Shown here in pieces: positions 27,524-35,710 of a stretch of 64,000 bases of DNA. The stretch's first letter is position 1. Each line of letters opens with the position of its first letter. This DNA comes from JAVBQL01 sp031549085 (GTDB lineage: Bacteria > Spirochaetota > GWE2-31-10 > MWDO01), in assembly GCA_031549085.1 (NCBI GenBank), contig JAVBQL010000019.1, positions 1 to 64,000 on the forward strand, given 5' to 3'. The notes beneath the pieces were generated by a model that saw only the letters and a program-made list of their open reading frames with translations, made no database searches and was not told the origin of the DNA. A program made the translations under genes and the position numbers.

Positions 27524-28201
27524 TTAGGCTCTGCTTTTTAAAACTTTTCTTATATCAAGGAGATAGACGAAAAAGCTAAAAAGTGAGAAAAAGGTTATTA
27601 TTATAAAAAATATAAGTGAATTAATAGAAAATACACTGTCATAAATTGATATATCTATCTCTTTATGGATAAGCACTCGCCTTGCTATTAAAAATAGTAT
27701 TATTGTTAGAGAGAACATGCATTGCAAAAAGGTCTTTATTTTTCCAATAATATTAGCTGGAAGGTAGAAACCCTTTCTTTTTACATATGGTCTAAGGAAG
27801 AGATGCATAATAAATTCTCTAATGAATATTATCAAAAATAGATAGATTGGCATTATACCAACCATTACAAAGGTAAAAAATACAAGAATAAAAAATATTG
27901 AGTCGGCAAGCGGATCAAAATGTTTCCCAAAATCGGTAACAATCCCAAGTTTTCTGGCAGAAAAACCATCAAGGGCATCTGTTACAATCGCTATTACAAA
28001 AATAAAAAAGAGCGCTATAAGCAGAACCATCTCATTTTTATAGTCAAGTTTTGACGATTTCAAAAAAATGAAAAGTGCAAAAAAGACAAACCCCAAAACA
28101 ATTCTGCTTAAAGTTAGAATATTTGCAATATTAAAAAAGTTATCTTTAGAAACACTCTTTTGGGAAGCTACCCCCCCTCCCCCTGCTTGATTTAGATCCA
28201 T
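27524..28201 (-). CDS. pgsA: CDP-alcohol phosphatidyltransferase, PgsA-like
   Basis: A 225-residue membrane enzyme with the complete signature D-G-x2-A-R-x8-G-x3-D-x3-D within DALDGFSARKLGIVTDFGKH and the FDPLADS that follows. About six membrane helices are visible. Length and motif fit CDP-diacylglycerol-glycerol-3-phosphate phosphatidyltransferase, but other head-group acceptors cannot be excluded. The N-terminus has a GGGG run that is unusual for the family. Its ATG overlaps the ndk stop by ten bases, so the two are co-translated. Confidence 0.8.
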   Translation of the reverse strand: MDLNQAGGGGVASQKSVSKDNFFNIANILTLSRIVLGFVFFALFIFLKSSKLDYKNEMVLLIALFFIFVIAIVTDALDGFSARKLGIVTDFGKHFDPLADSIFFILVFFTFVMVGIMPIYLFLIIFIREFIMHLFLRPYVKRKGFYLPANIIGKIKTFLQCMFSLTIILFLIARRVLIHKEIDISIYDSVFSINSLIFFIIITFFSLFSFFVYLLDIRKVLKSRA

Positions 28202-28635
28202 TTATCAATCTCTCTCTTATAAGAAACAATCTCTTTTGCATCAAAAAAGTTATCAATCTCTCTCTTTGCACTCTCAGGGCTATCTGATGTGTGAACAACA
28301 TTTTGACCTGTATGTATTACAAAGTCACCCCTTATTGTACCGGGTTCTGCATCGATTGCTTTTGTTGCTCCGGAGAGCTTTCTTGCCATCTTTATAGCAT
28401 CATCTCCCTCAACTACCATCAAAACTACAGGAGAAGAGGTAATAAAGCCAACAAGCTCTCCAAAGAAAGGCTTCTCTTTATGTTCTGCATAGTGGTACTC
28501 TGCCTTCTCTTTTGCAACCAAAGAGAGTTTCATTGCAACGATCTTCAATCCCTTTTTTTCAAATCTTGATATTATCTCTCCCGCAATTCCTCTCTGCAAA
28601 CAGTCTGGCTTTAATATAATAAAGGTTCTTTCCAT
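28192..28635 (-). CDS. ndk: Nucleoside diphosphate kinase
   Basis: A 147-residue enzyme that balances nucleoside triphosphates. Conserved parts are the N-terminal ERTFIILKPDCLQRG, the GATKAIDAEPGTIRGDF nucleotide site, and the phospho-histidine motif NVVHTSDSPESA. The Gly that usually follows the active His is Thr here, which is a conservative change at this position. It overlaps the pgsA-like gene. Confidence 0.95.
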   Translation of the reverse strand: MERTFIILKPDCLQRGIAGEIISRFEKKGLKIVAMKLSLVAKEKAEYHYAEHKEKPFFGELVGFITSSPVVLMVVEGDDAIKMARKLSGATKAIDAEPGTIRGDFVIHTGQNVVHTSDSPESAKREIDNFFDAKEIVSYKREIDKWI

Positions 28636-28833
28636 GATTAAAATGCTCCTTTTAAGCTCAAAAACATATATTTTTTATGATAAATTTAAACACTATCTAA
28701 ATAAACAATAAGCTAGAATCCAAAAAAGATATGATAAAATTTCTAGACTCTAGCTTAATAAAACACAAATAGATCTAAAATGCTAAATAATAATTTTAAT
28801 AATTATTAAATTAAAAAGATCATTATAGCGGAT

Positions 28834-29007
28834 CTAGTCTTTAATTCCATATTTCTTCTTAATCTCATTTGAAGCTTTGAAATAGTCTGAGATTTGGTCG
28901 CCAGGCTCATTATTTTTCTTTCTAGTCTCATAAATCTCGTAAGCCATCCTCTCTATCTCGTTTTGTACCTGTAGCAAATCTACTTGTTCTTCTTTTTTCT
29001 TTGCCAT
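28834..29007 (-). CDS. 57-residue DUF2934-like protein
   Basis: A short gene with an ATG at 29007 preceded by AAGGAG at good distance and ended by TAG. The product begins with a Lys/Glu-rich leader, then NEIERMAYEIYETRKKNNEP and DYFKASNEIKKKYGI, a two-helix pattern that resembles DUF2934. Its function is unknown. A long-loop inverted repeat (AAGCTAGA near 28710 and TCTAGCTT near 28755) lies downstream and could be its terminator. Confidence 0.7.
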   Translation of the reverse strand: MAKKKEEQVDLLQVQNEIERMAYEIYETRKKNNEPGDQISDYFKASNEIKKKYGIKD

Positions 29008-29157
29008 TTTTTACTCCTTAAATTGATTTTTTTTAAAAAAATATTTTTCATAAAAATAGCATACATCATCATTATAACAAACTTCGTAAATAAAATCAAT
29101 AAACAAATCTAAAAAATAATATTTGACTTTTTTTTTTTTTCTGATACATTAGGCTCT

Positions 29158-29679
29158 ATGATAAATAATATACATAACAATTTTAATATGCTTATGGGAC
29201 AATTTATATCCCTTTTTACCGACTCTTTTTTCAATAGAGCGCTGATACTCTGCTGTTCGGCACACATTCTCTCTATGGTGTTCAAACTTGTTCTAAATTC
29301 AATCAAAAACAAAAAGTTTGACCCAAAATCAGCCTTTAATTATGGGGGAATGCCATCAAGCCACACAGTCTTTATTATGTCATTTGTGTTTGGTATTGCT
29401 TTTGATCCAAACTTTGGTTTCAGCTCTGCCATGCTTGTACTCTCTATAATAATGGCAGCAGTTATTCTGATGGATGCCGTTAGACTTCGTGGAGCAATCG
29501 ACCAGCTTAATATAGCTGTTTCAGAAATTGCAAAAGAGAATCCTGAATTAAAAAGCAAAATAGCCATTCCAAGACTTGTAGCTCACAAAACTAATGAGGT
29601 CATTGCAGGCATTGTATTTGCCTTTGTATACACTTTCCTATTTTATCTTTTTTTCTATCATATTTTTGTTTTGAAATAG
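29158..29679 (+). CDS. DUF212 membrane protein related to acid phosphatase/haloperoxidases
   Basis: A 173-residue membrane protein with the DUF212 (YuiD-type) signature NYGGMPSSHTV, then a PNFGFSSAML segment, an ILMDAVRLRGAIDQLN region, and a C-terminal helix pair after HKTNEVIAG. The SSH triplet matches the PAP2 phosphatase active-site motif. The ribosome binding site is weak. It starts a tightly packed plus-strand cluster that runs to nth. Confidence 0.85.
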   Translation: MINNIHNNFNMLMGQFISLFTDSFFNRALILCCSAHILSMVFKLVLNSIKNKKFDPKSAFNYGGMPSSHTVFIMSFVFGIAFDPNFGFSSAMLVLSIIMAAVILMDAVRLRGAIDQLNIAVSEIAKENPELKSKIAIPRLVAHKTNEVIAGIVFAFVYTFLFYLFFYHIFVLK

Positions 29680-29682
29680 AGT

Positions 29683-30129
29683 ATGGGCATTTACAAAGCA
29701 TTAAGCATGCATGAAGGTACTATATTAGATATACTCTTTGGTTTTAAAACAGAGGAGCATAAGGTTTGGGGAACAGACCATAGGGGTGATATTCTCATAT
29801 GTTCCATAGCAAACAACAGATATAGAGGCTTTGTTTTCTGTGTAGTAAACCTCTATGAGTGTCTTAAGAGTGGCAGCAAAGGAAATACATTCTATTTTAA
29901 AAATATCAGACCAGTAAAACCGATACCCATAAGAGGTAACAGAGGTCTCTATGATATAGAACTTGATGAAGAGATCAAATTCATAAATCTAAAGAGAGAT
30001 AGAGCTACAATCAATTTTGTAAAATCAAGTATGCAAAAATCTTTAGGATATAAAAAAATACATCCAGTTGATATACTTATTGATATATCAAATGAATATA
30101 GAGAGTCTTACGATTCTCTATTAAAATAG
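29683..30129 (+). CDS. ASCH-domain-like protein
   Basis: A 148-residue protein beginning four bases after the previous stop. The first 100 residues have ASCH-like features: HEGTILDILFGFKTEEHKVW, then HRGDILICSIANNRYRGFVF, and FKNIRPVKPIPIRGNRGLYD. ASCH domains resemble PUA domains and often bind RNA or nucleosides. The C-terminal 45 residues are not recognised. Confidence 0.65.
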   Translation: MGIYKALSMHEGTILDILFGFKTEEHKVWGTDHRGDILICSIANNRYRGFVFCVVNLYECLKSGSKGNTFYFKNIRPVKPIPIRGNRGLYDIELDEEIKFINLKRDRATINFVKSSMQKSLGYKKIHPVDILIDISNEYRESYDSLLK

Positions 30130-30163
30130 GTAAAACAATCAAGTTTAAGGGAGAGTTTTTAAA

Positions 30164-30568
30164 ATGTATATATTTCCAATTCAGGTAGAATTTGAAGATG
30201 TTGACAGCTATGGCGTTATGCACCACCCAAAAGTTCTATGCTATTTTGAGAGAGCAAGAATGCACTATCTTCTTGAGAATAATATAAATATCTCAGAACG
30301 CGGGGTTGGAACTTTGATAAGAGATGTAGCTATTCAATATAGATCTCCACTTCTCTTGGCAGAGCAGGTAAAAATAGAGATTGTTGCAACATGTGTTGAG
30401 AGATATAGATTCGCCCTAGAGTATGCCGTAAAGAAAGCTGATGGAAAAATCGCTATAAGAGCAAAAACTGAGCTCTGTACAATAGATTTAGCAACAAAAA
30501 AACTGACTCCAATCCCAGACTATCTAGACAAACTATTAAGAGATATATTAGTTAAAGAGACAGTTTAA
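30164..30568 (+). CDS. YbgC-like acyl-CoA thioesterase (4HBT hotdog fold)
   Basis: A 134-residue hotdog-fold protein with FEDVDSYGVMHHPKVLCYFERARM, which carries the catalytic Asp and the HH pair typical of YbgC and 4-hydroxybenzoyl-CoA thioesterases. The GGGAGAG site supports the start. Tol-Pal genes, the usual neighbours of ybgC, are not present. It is followed three bases later by nth. Confidence 0.85.
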   Translation: MYIFPIQVEFEDVDSYGVMHHPKVLCYFERARMHYLLENNINISERGVGTLIRDVAIQYRSPLLLAEQVKIEIVATCVERYRFALEYAVKKADGKIAIRAKTELCTIDLATKKLTPIPDYLDKLLRDILVKETV

Positions 30569-30571
30569 AAA

Positions 30572-31219
30572 ATGAATATTGAATTTTTAATCTCTGTTCT
30601 AAAAAAGAACTATGATAGAAATATTGCTCCCTCAGTTACACTGATATCAGAACTAACAAAAAGTCCATTCTGTGTTTTTGTATCAACCATAATAAGCCTT
30701 AGAACCAAAGATCAAGTAACCATAGAGTCCTCAAAAAGGCTCTTTAACGAGGTAAAATCTTTCTATGATATGCAAAACATAGCTGAAGAGAAGATAGCCT
30801 CTCTAATATATCCCGCTGGCTTCTATAAAACAAAAGCAAAAAGATTGAAAGAGGTTGCAAATATAGTAATAGATAAGTATAGTGGTGAGCTTCCAAGTGA
30901 TATGGAGAAACTTCTTGAGCTGCCGGGTGTTGGAAGAAAGACAGCCAACTTAGTTAGAATACTTGGATTCAATCTTGATGGAATATGTGTTGACACCCAT
31001 GTACATAGAATCAGCAACAGGCTTGGGCTTGTAGAAACAAAGACACCAGAGCAAACAGAGTTCTCTCTTATGGAGGCTGTTGAACAGAAGTATTGGAGGA
31101 GTCTTAATGAGTATATGGTTAGCTATGGACAGATAGTATGCACACCAATATCACCCCACTGCTCTCTATGTAAAGTAAATAGTGAGTGTCCAAAGGTTGG
31201 CGTTACAACTTCAAGGTAG
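30572..31219 (+). CDS. nth: Endonuclease III
   Basis: A DNA glycosylase/AP lyase for oxidised pyrimidines. The 215-residue protein has the helix-hairpin-helix LPGVGRKTA with the catalytic Lys, the catalytic Asp in VDTHVHR, and the C-x6-C-x2-C-x5-C iron-sulphur ligands near the C-terminus (CTPISPHCSLCKVNSEC). A C-rich palindromic repeat begins 10 bases after its stop. Confidence 0.93.
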   Translation: MNIEFLISVLKKNYDRNIAPSVTLISELTKSPFCVFVSTIISLRTKDQVTIESSKRLFNEVKSFYDMQNIAEEKIASLIYPAGFYKTKAKRLKEVANIVIDKYSGELPSDMEKLLELPGVGRKTANLVRILGFNLDGICVDTHVHRISNRLGLVETKTPEQTEFSLMEAVEQKYWRSLNEYMVSYGQIVCTPISPHCSLCKVNSECPKVGVTTSR

Positions 31220-31229
31220 AGGCTTTTTT

Positions 31230-31271
31230 CTAATCCCCCCCCAACCCCCTTTTGTCAAAAAGGGGGCTTAA
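31230..31271 (+). repeat. C/G-rich palindrome R1 after nth
   Basis: It reads CTAATCCCCCC, then AACCCCCTTTTG, TCAAAAAGGGGG and CTTAAA. The CCCCCTTTT/AAAAGGGGG arms form a strong hairpin. It lies just after the nth stop with the CTAAT end nearest the gene, the same layout as copies R2, R3, R6 and R7. A terminator role is plausible. Confidence 0.8.
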
Positions 31272-31342
31272 ACTAAGAGGTTTAACTATATAACTTGCTT
31301 CCTCATAATAAACAGAGTTTTTTTGTTTATGTAAAAACGACC

Positions 31343-31432
31343 GGTTTGTCTTTTTTGTGATATGCAAGTCAATTTTTTGAAATCGTACACGATTAGAAAA
31401 AATTTTTGTTGCATACCACAGCAAGACAAACC
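31343..31432 (-). repeat. Hairpin element H1
   Basis: Read on the minus strand, the 24-base left arm begins GGTTTGTCTT and pairs with a right arm ending AAGACAAACC. Between them is the shared core: internal loop CAAA opposite GAC, inner stem AATTTTTT/AAAAAATT and an apical loop. The arms contain one G.U pair and one small asymmetric bulge. The inner stem has A-T where most copies have G-C, on both sides. Confidence 0.8.
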
Positions 31433-31516
31433 TACTTGCTAACATTTCTTTCCTCATAACCCATAATAAATAACATACTTTTTTTGTACTATATCATTGT
31501 TTTTTATTTTTTAAAT

Positions 31517-31573
31517 TTAGAAACTAAAACTTTTTTCCCATACAAGATACCCATCAAAAAGGACGTGGCTAGT
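31517..31573 (-). repeat. AT-rich repeat P1
   Basis: On the minus strand this reads AGCCACGTCCTTTTTGAT, then a divergent ATCTTGTAT and an A-rich tail. It matches the copies near 35354 and 37034 in their first 18 bases and spacing. Confidence 0.5.
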
Positions 31574-31688
31574 AAAAAAAACGTGGGAACTAAAAAAGTA
31601 AAAAAACTTGTAATTTTTAAAAATAAATACGATAAATATAGTATGTTAACTTTTCCTAAAGAAATTCAAACAGCTTTACTCTGTCACC

Positions 31689-33065
31689 ATGGAAACTAAC
31701 CTAAAGAACACCGTTAAAGAGAGCTCCATTATACTATTTAGTATTATAAAATGGGGAATCTTGGCTCTGATTATTGGTGTTGTGACAGGTCTTGCCGCTG
31801 GACTCTTTACAAAGACTCTCAACTTTTGTAGTGGCATAACTGGTAAATTTGAATATTACTACTTTGCATTGCCTATAATATTTTTTATTAATGGACTTGC
31901 TCTTCTCTATATTTTTCCAAACGCCAATGTATACACAACAAACAAGCTTATTGAACATGTAAATAACAGAAAACCAATACCAATAATGTCCATCCCAAAA
32001 GTATTTATCCTCTCTATAGTAACATTAAGTTCTGGCGGTTCACTTGGAAAAGAGGCTCCAGTTGCTGACATAGGCGGCAGTCTAGCCTCTGCCTTTGGAA
32101 AACTGCTTCGGCTAAAAGAGGAGGACTTAAGCAAGCTTATGGTTTGTGGCATTAGTGCTGGTTTTGCAGCGATATTGGGGACACCAATTGCAGGCAGCCT
32201 ATTTGGTGCAGAGGTGCTCTTTGTTGGAGGCATCCTCTATGAAGTACTCCTCCCCTCATTCTTTGCGGGAATTGTAAGCTTTAAGGTTAGCCAAATGGTG
32301 CTTGGGGCTAATTCACACCCATTTATAATAGCAAATATTCCAGAGTTCAATAAATTTTTCTTTCTTCAAGTTATTGCTGCAGGTATTTTTTTTGGAATAT
32401 GCTCTATAATTTTGATAGAGTCTATAAAATTAAACAAGGTTCTATATAACAAAATTAAGGTGTGGAAACCATTTAAAAATATATGGGGCGGAGTTTTTTT
32501 AGTGGTTCTTGCACTGCTTATTGGCAAAGACTATTTGGGATTGGGTGAAAATGTGGTCGCTGCTGCTATAAGCGGAGAAAAAATTGTAATTTACGCTTTT
32601 CTATTAAAAATTCTATTCACCTCAATAACCTACTCATGGGGAGGTGTTGGAGGTATGATCTCACCTCTGCTTTTTATTGGGGCTACAGCTGGGGCAGCAT
32701 TTGCCAACATTATGGGATATGACCCAACAATATTTGCCGCACTTGGCTTTGTAAGTGTTCTTGCTGGAGCAACCAACACTCCAATATCAGCATCAATCCT
32801 TGCAATAGAGCTCTTTGGTCCTGCAATTGGTGTATATGCCGCTGTCTCATCACTCTTAAGCTTTCTTATCACAGGGAACAGAACCCTCTTTCCTGCACAA
32901 ATTTTAAAGATAAAAAAATCTTCATCACTAAATCTTGAGACTGGAAAGACAATGGAGGATACAAATATCTCCTATGACAATTATAATAGGAAAAAGCTAA
33001 AAGAGGTTTATAATAGTGTCAAAACGAAGCTAAACATAAAAAGCAAGAAAAAAGATGGGGAGTAG
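31689..33065 (+). CDS. ClC-family chloride channel or transporter
   Basis: A 458-residue membrane protein of the ClC family. The selectivity-filter regions are seen as SSGGSLGKEAPVADIGG (the usual GSGIP-like and GKEGP motifs in altered form) and GGVGGMISPLLFIGATAG. About ten membrane helices can be drawn. There is no CBS pair at the C-terminus, only a charged tail. The ATG has no clear ribosome binding site. The gene is bounded on both sides by inverted C/G-rich palindromes and hairpin elements. Confidence 0.9.
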   Translation: METNLKNTVKESSIILFSIIKWGILALIIGVVTGLAAGLFTKTLNFCSGITGKFEYYYFALPIIFFINGLALLYIFPNANVYTTNKLIEHVNNRKPIPIMSIPKVFILSIVTLSSGGSLGKEAPVADIGGSLASAFGKLLRLKEEDLSKLMVCGISAGFAAILGTPIAGSLFGAEVLFVGGILYEVLLPSFFAGIVSFKVSQMVLGANSHPFIIANIPEFNKFFFLQVIAAGIFFGICSIILIESIKLNKVLYNKIKVWKPFKNIWGGVFLVVLALLIGKDYLGLGENVVAAAISGEKIVIYAFLLKILFTSITYSWGGVGGMISPLLFIGATAGAAFANIMGYDPTIFAALGFVSVLAGATNTPISASILAIELFGPAIGVYAAVSSLLSFLITGNRTLFPAQILKIKKSSSLNLETGKTMEDTNISYDNYNRKKLKEVYNSVKTKLNIKSKKKDGE

Positions 33066-33288
33066 AAATAAACTATTAATAATATTTTAATAGAGTTTTT
33101 AAAAAAACTTATCTAGCTAATTAACTATTGTTTTTAGCTTATGAGGATAATCACAAAGATTTTTGTATATTTCGTATAGAAGCAGAGATGCTTAACGGTA
33201 TTTTCTATCGATTTTAACATTTATAAAATTTTCATATTTACCTTTGGTTTATGAGGGATATCAACAAAGTTTTTTTTGTTTTTTCATA

Positions 33289-33366
33289 GGCTATTAAAGG
33301 GTATATAACAAAGATTTTATCTCGTTATTACGCCAATAAAATCGACTTATATATCCTTTAATAGCC
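33289..33366 (+). repeat. Hairpin element H2
   Basis: A 78-base element. The 20-base arms GGCTATTAAAGGGTATATAA and their partner pair throughout, with one G.U wobble. The core has CAAA opposite GAC, the inner stem GATTTTAT/ATAAAATC, and an apical region with CTCGTTATTACG shared with H5. It lies between convergent ClC and dsbD genes. Confidence 0.85.
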
Positions 33367-33409
33367 TTTTCTAACATAACTTAAAACTCTAATTATAGCT
33401 AAACCTTCT

Positions 33410-33446
33410 TTAACCCCCTTTATGTAAAGGGGGTTGGGGGGATTAG
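33410..33446 (-). repeat. C/G-rich palindrome R2 after dsbD
   Basis: CCCCCTTTATG pairs with TAAAGGGGG and is followed by TTGGGGGGATTAG. On the minus strand its CTAAT end faces the dsbD stop 30 bases away. It forms an inverted pair with R1, the two bracketing the ClC gene. Confidence 0.8.
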
Positions 33447-33475
33447 AAAAAGAGCATCTCTTTTGCACAAAAAAA

Positions 33476-35326
33476 CTAATCAATTGCCTTAAGCAAATCT
33501 CCCTTTGAATAGATATCCCTTAAACAAACTGGTCGAGTAAAATCATCACTTTTAAACACAGCAAGAAATGGAATTGATTTCGTTCCAAGTTTATCCATCA
33601 AAGTATCCGCCTCATAGTTGTAGTTGGTGATATCAGCAGTAAGAAAAACAATATCGTTATCATTGATTGTTTTAATAACCTTCTCATTTTGAAAAACCAT
33701 CGACTCTACAAACTTGCAGTTTATGCACCAATCTGCACTAAAGTTTACAATTACAGTCTTTCCATTCTCTATATTCTCTATTAGTTCTTCATAGCTATAG
33801 GTCTCTTTAATTATTTTCTCTTTGTTGCTATATTTCTCTGCCATAACAACATATGATAAAAATAGACCAAGGAGAATAATAACAAAAAACATAATAATGG
33901 AGACAAATCTACTATTGTTAGATCTATTGATAGAACCAAAGTATCCATATTGAAAAAAAGCTATTGCAATAAATATTATAGAGAGTATGGTTGGAAGAAC
34001 GAACTTATCCTCCATAACTGTCAAGAGAAAAAATATTGTGAATATTAGAAAGAAGCCCATTATTCTCTCAAAAACAATTGTCCACTCACCACTCTTTGGA
34101 ATTATATTAACTATTTTTGGATTTATTAGAAATATTATATATGGAAGAGAAAAACCAAGCCCTATGGAGAGGAAGACCGAAAAAACGGTAACTATATTTT
34201 GTGAAAGCGTCCATACCAGAACCCCGCCAAGAAGTGGCCCACTGCATGGGGTTGCAAGAAGTGTTGCAAAGAGCCCTTTCAGAAATGAGTCCAAATATTG
34301 ATTTCTATTTCTAACATATATATTTGGAGAATTTATATTCCAAACGCCAAACATAGAGAGGCTTAATGCAAAGATAATCAGAATCATAACAATGAGAAAT
34401 ACACTATTCTGAAATAGCCCACCCCACTTTATGCCAAAGATAGCTATAAGGATTGCCAGTGCAATAAAGCTTAAAAGAATCCCAGAAATAAAGAATATTA
34501 TATTAAGTCTGAAGTTCTTTTTGTCATCATTGTTTTTTATAAGGCCAAGAATCTTTAAGCCTATAACAGGCAAAACACAAGGCATAAAGTTAAGTATAAA
34601 GCCTGCAAGAAATCCAAGCAATATTGCAAACAGTATATTCCCAATAGCAATATTTTTTATATATACTGGAGAGAAGCTCTCATTAATTTCTGGAATCAAA
34701 TCTGCTGATAGATCTTTAATAGCTGTCAACCCCAAGCTCTCTTTTGTCTCTCCAATTTCATCTACAACCTCTAACGATTTATAGTAGAGAGTTCTTATAT
34801 CGTGGCTTCTAAGGATAGGCTGATTTGATGCTATAATTTCATAATCTATCTTTTTTGTGTATGAAGTGCATGAATCCTTGCTACAAATTAGAGCATCGAA
34901 CTTAATAGTAAGTTTATATTTAGGAGGATTTTTAATATCTACTGAAATAGCAGCATCGCCATTTTCTACAACAAATGGAAGAAATATATAGGTCTCTCTC
35001 TCATATATATTGACACTATTTCCCTCAAAATCTTTATGCTTTTTTGGAGGCATGTATCTTGCCGGTGCAACTGTCAATTCTTCATCTTTATAAGAGACAG
35101 ATATTGATGTTGGTTTTCCAGTTACTCCGCCCAAAGGGTTTCCATAGATATAGTACCCTTTTGGTATCAATACCCTTAAGGCTATAAAGCTGCTTTCACC
35201 CCTTATAACATCTACTGAAGCTCCAACAGGAGAGACCAAAAGTTTTGCCTCACTATAGGCAAAGAGAGAGGTTAAACAAAATAAAAATATAAAAAATAAT
35301 CTATTCAAAAATAATCTACTTTTCAA
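33476..35326 (-). CDS. dsbD: Thiol:disulfide interchange protein DsbD
   Basis: It carries reducing power from cytoplasmic thioredoxin across the membrane. The 616-residue protein has the full three-part layout. A signal peptide leads to an N-terminal domain with the Cys pair in LICSKDSC. An eight-helix membrane domain has Cys in FMPCVLPVIG and TPCSGPLLGG. A C-terminal thioredoxin domain has the active site ADWCINCK. All six functional Cys are present. No cytochrome c assembly gene is adjacent. Confidence 0.95.
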   Translation of the reverse strand: MKSRLFLNRLFFIFLFCLTSLFAYSEAKLLVSPVGASVDVIRGESSFIALRVLIPKGYYIYGNPLGGVTGKPTSISVSYKDEELTVAPARYMPPKKHKDFEGNSVNIYERETYIFLPFVVENGDAAISVDIKNPPKYKLTIKFDALICSKDSCTSYTKKIDYEIIASNQPILRSHDIRTLYYKSLEVVDEIGETKESLGLTAIKDLSADLIPEINESFSPVYIKNIAIGNILFAILLGFLAGFILNFMPCVLPVIGLKILGLIKNNDDKKNFRLNIIFFISGILLSFIALAILIAIFGIKWGGLFQNSVFLIVMILIIFALSLSMFGVWNINSPNIYVRNRNQYLDSFLKGLFATLLATPCSGPLLGGVLVWTLSQNIVTVFSVFLSIGLGFSLPYIIFLINPKIVNIIPKSGEWTIVFERIMGFFLIFTIFFLLTVMEDKFVLPTILSIIFIAIAFFQYGYFGSINRSNNSRFVSIIMFFVIILLGLFLSYVVMAEKYSNKEKIIKETYSYEELIENIENGKTVIVNFSADWCINCKFVESMVFQNEKVIKTINDNDIVFLTADITNYNYEADTLMDKLGTKSIPFLAVFKSDDFTRPVCLRDIYSKGDLLKAID

Positions 35327-35353
35327 AAAAACCTCCTAAAAAGTTTTTTTATT

Positions 35354-35409
35354 AGCCACACTCTTTTTGATAAATATTTTATATAAAAAAAAATATTACC
35401 TTTCTAATT
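35354..35409 (+). repeat. AT-rich repeat P2
   Basis: It reads AGCCACACTCTTTTTGAT, AAATATTTTATATAAAAA, then AATATTACCTTTCTAA. The copy at 37034 matches across most of the 50 bases. The inner ATATTTT/AAAATAT arms can pair. Confidence 0.6.
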
Positions 35410-35494
35410 TTATGATAGAACAAGCTCTAACTCTTTCCCTTATTAAATCAATAGGCTTATTGTAAGATATAAAAAACAAAGGTTTTTTATATCT

Positions 35495-35600
35495 GTTTCT
35501 TGTAGAGTATTTGGAGTATGTAACAAAGATTTTGTATATTTTTGCTTTCGCTAAAATCGAACAAAATCGACTTACATATTGCAGATACTCTACAAGAAAC
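35495..35600 (+). repeat. Hairpin element H3
   Basis: A 106-base element with 29-base arms starting GTTTCTTGTAGAGTAT. Pairing is complete except for two G.U wobbles and one G.G. The core has the CAAA/GAC loop, inner stem GATTTTGT/ACAAAATC and an apical hairpin TTTTTGC-TTTCGC. Its right arm shares 21 bases with H4. Confidence 0.85.
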
Positions 35601-35643
35601 AAAAAATCATCACCAATATCTATTTAGACAACAAGCTATATTC

Positions 35644-35682
35644 TTAACTCCCCCTTTATGTAAAGGGGGCAGGGAGATTAGA
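35644..35682 (-). repeat. C/G-rich palindrome R3 after the SPFH gene
   Basis: CCCCCTTTATG pairs with TAAAGGGGG, followed by CAGGGAGATTAGA. The CTAAT end faces the stop of the minus-strand SPFH gene 29 bases away. Confidence 0.75.
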
Positions 35683-35710
35683 TTTACAAAACCCTCTACA
35701 TAAAATACTA

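Larger units (their letters stand above)
31220..31688. other. Repeat-bearing gap between nth and the ClC gene
   Basis: The gap holds one C/G-rich palindrome, one minus-strand hairpin element and one minus-strand copy of the AT-rich 50-base repeat. A 71-codon frame at 31484-31699 covers the last repeat and overlaps the ClC gene; I regard it as chance. Confidence 0.7.
33066..33475. other. Repeat-bearing gap between the ClC and dsbD genes
   Basis: Besides the intact hairpin element at 33289-33366 and palindrome R2, it contains two partial left halves of the hairpin element. One lies near 33140-33175 (CACAAAGATTTTTGTATA) and one near 33247-33287 (ATCAACAAAGTTTTTTTTG); neither has an intact right arm. 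No gene was seen. Confidence 0.65.
35327..35710. other. Repeat-bearing gap between dsbD and an SPFH gene
   Basis: Upstream of dsbD this holds one AT-rich repeat, one hairpin element and one C/G-rich palindrome, in that order. I see no gene; the 68-codon frame at 35396-35602 follows from the repeat. Confidence 0.7.

Noticed and set aside
28710..28758. Inverted repeat AAGCTAGA/TCTAGCTT as another hairpin element
   Set aside because: It lacks the CAAA/GAC core and inner stem; it is a simple long-loop inverted repeat, perhaps a terminator.
31484..31699. 71-codon open frame before the ClC gene
   Set aside because: It lies over a repeat, overlaps the ClC start, has no ribosome binding site and a Lys/Phe-rich composition expected of AT-rich non-coding DNA.
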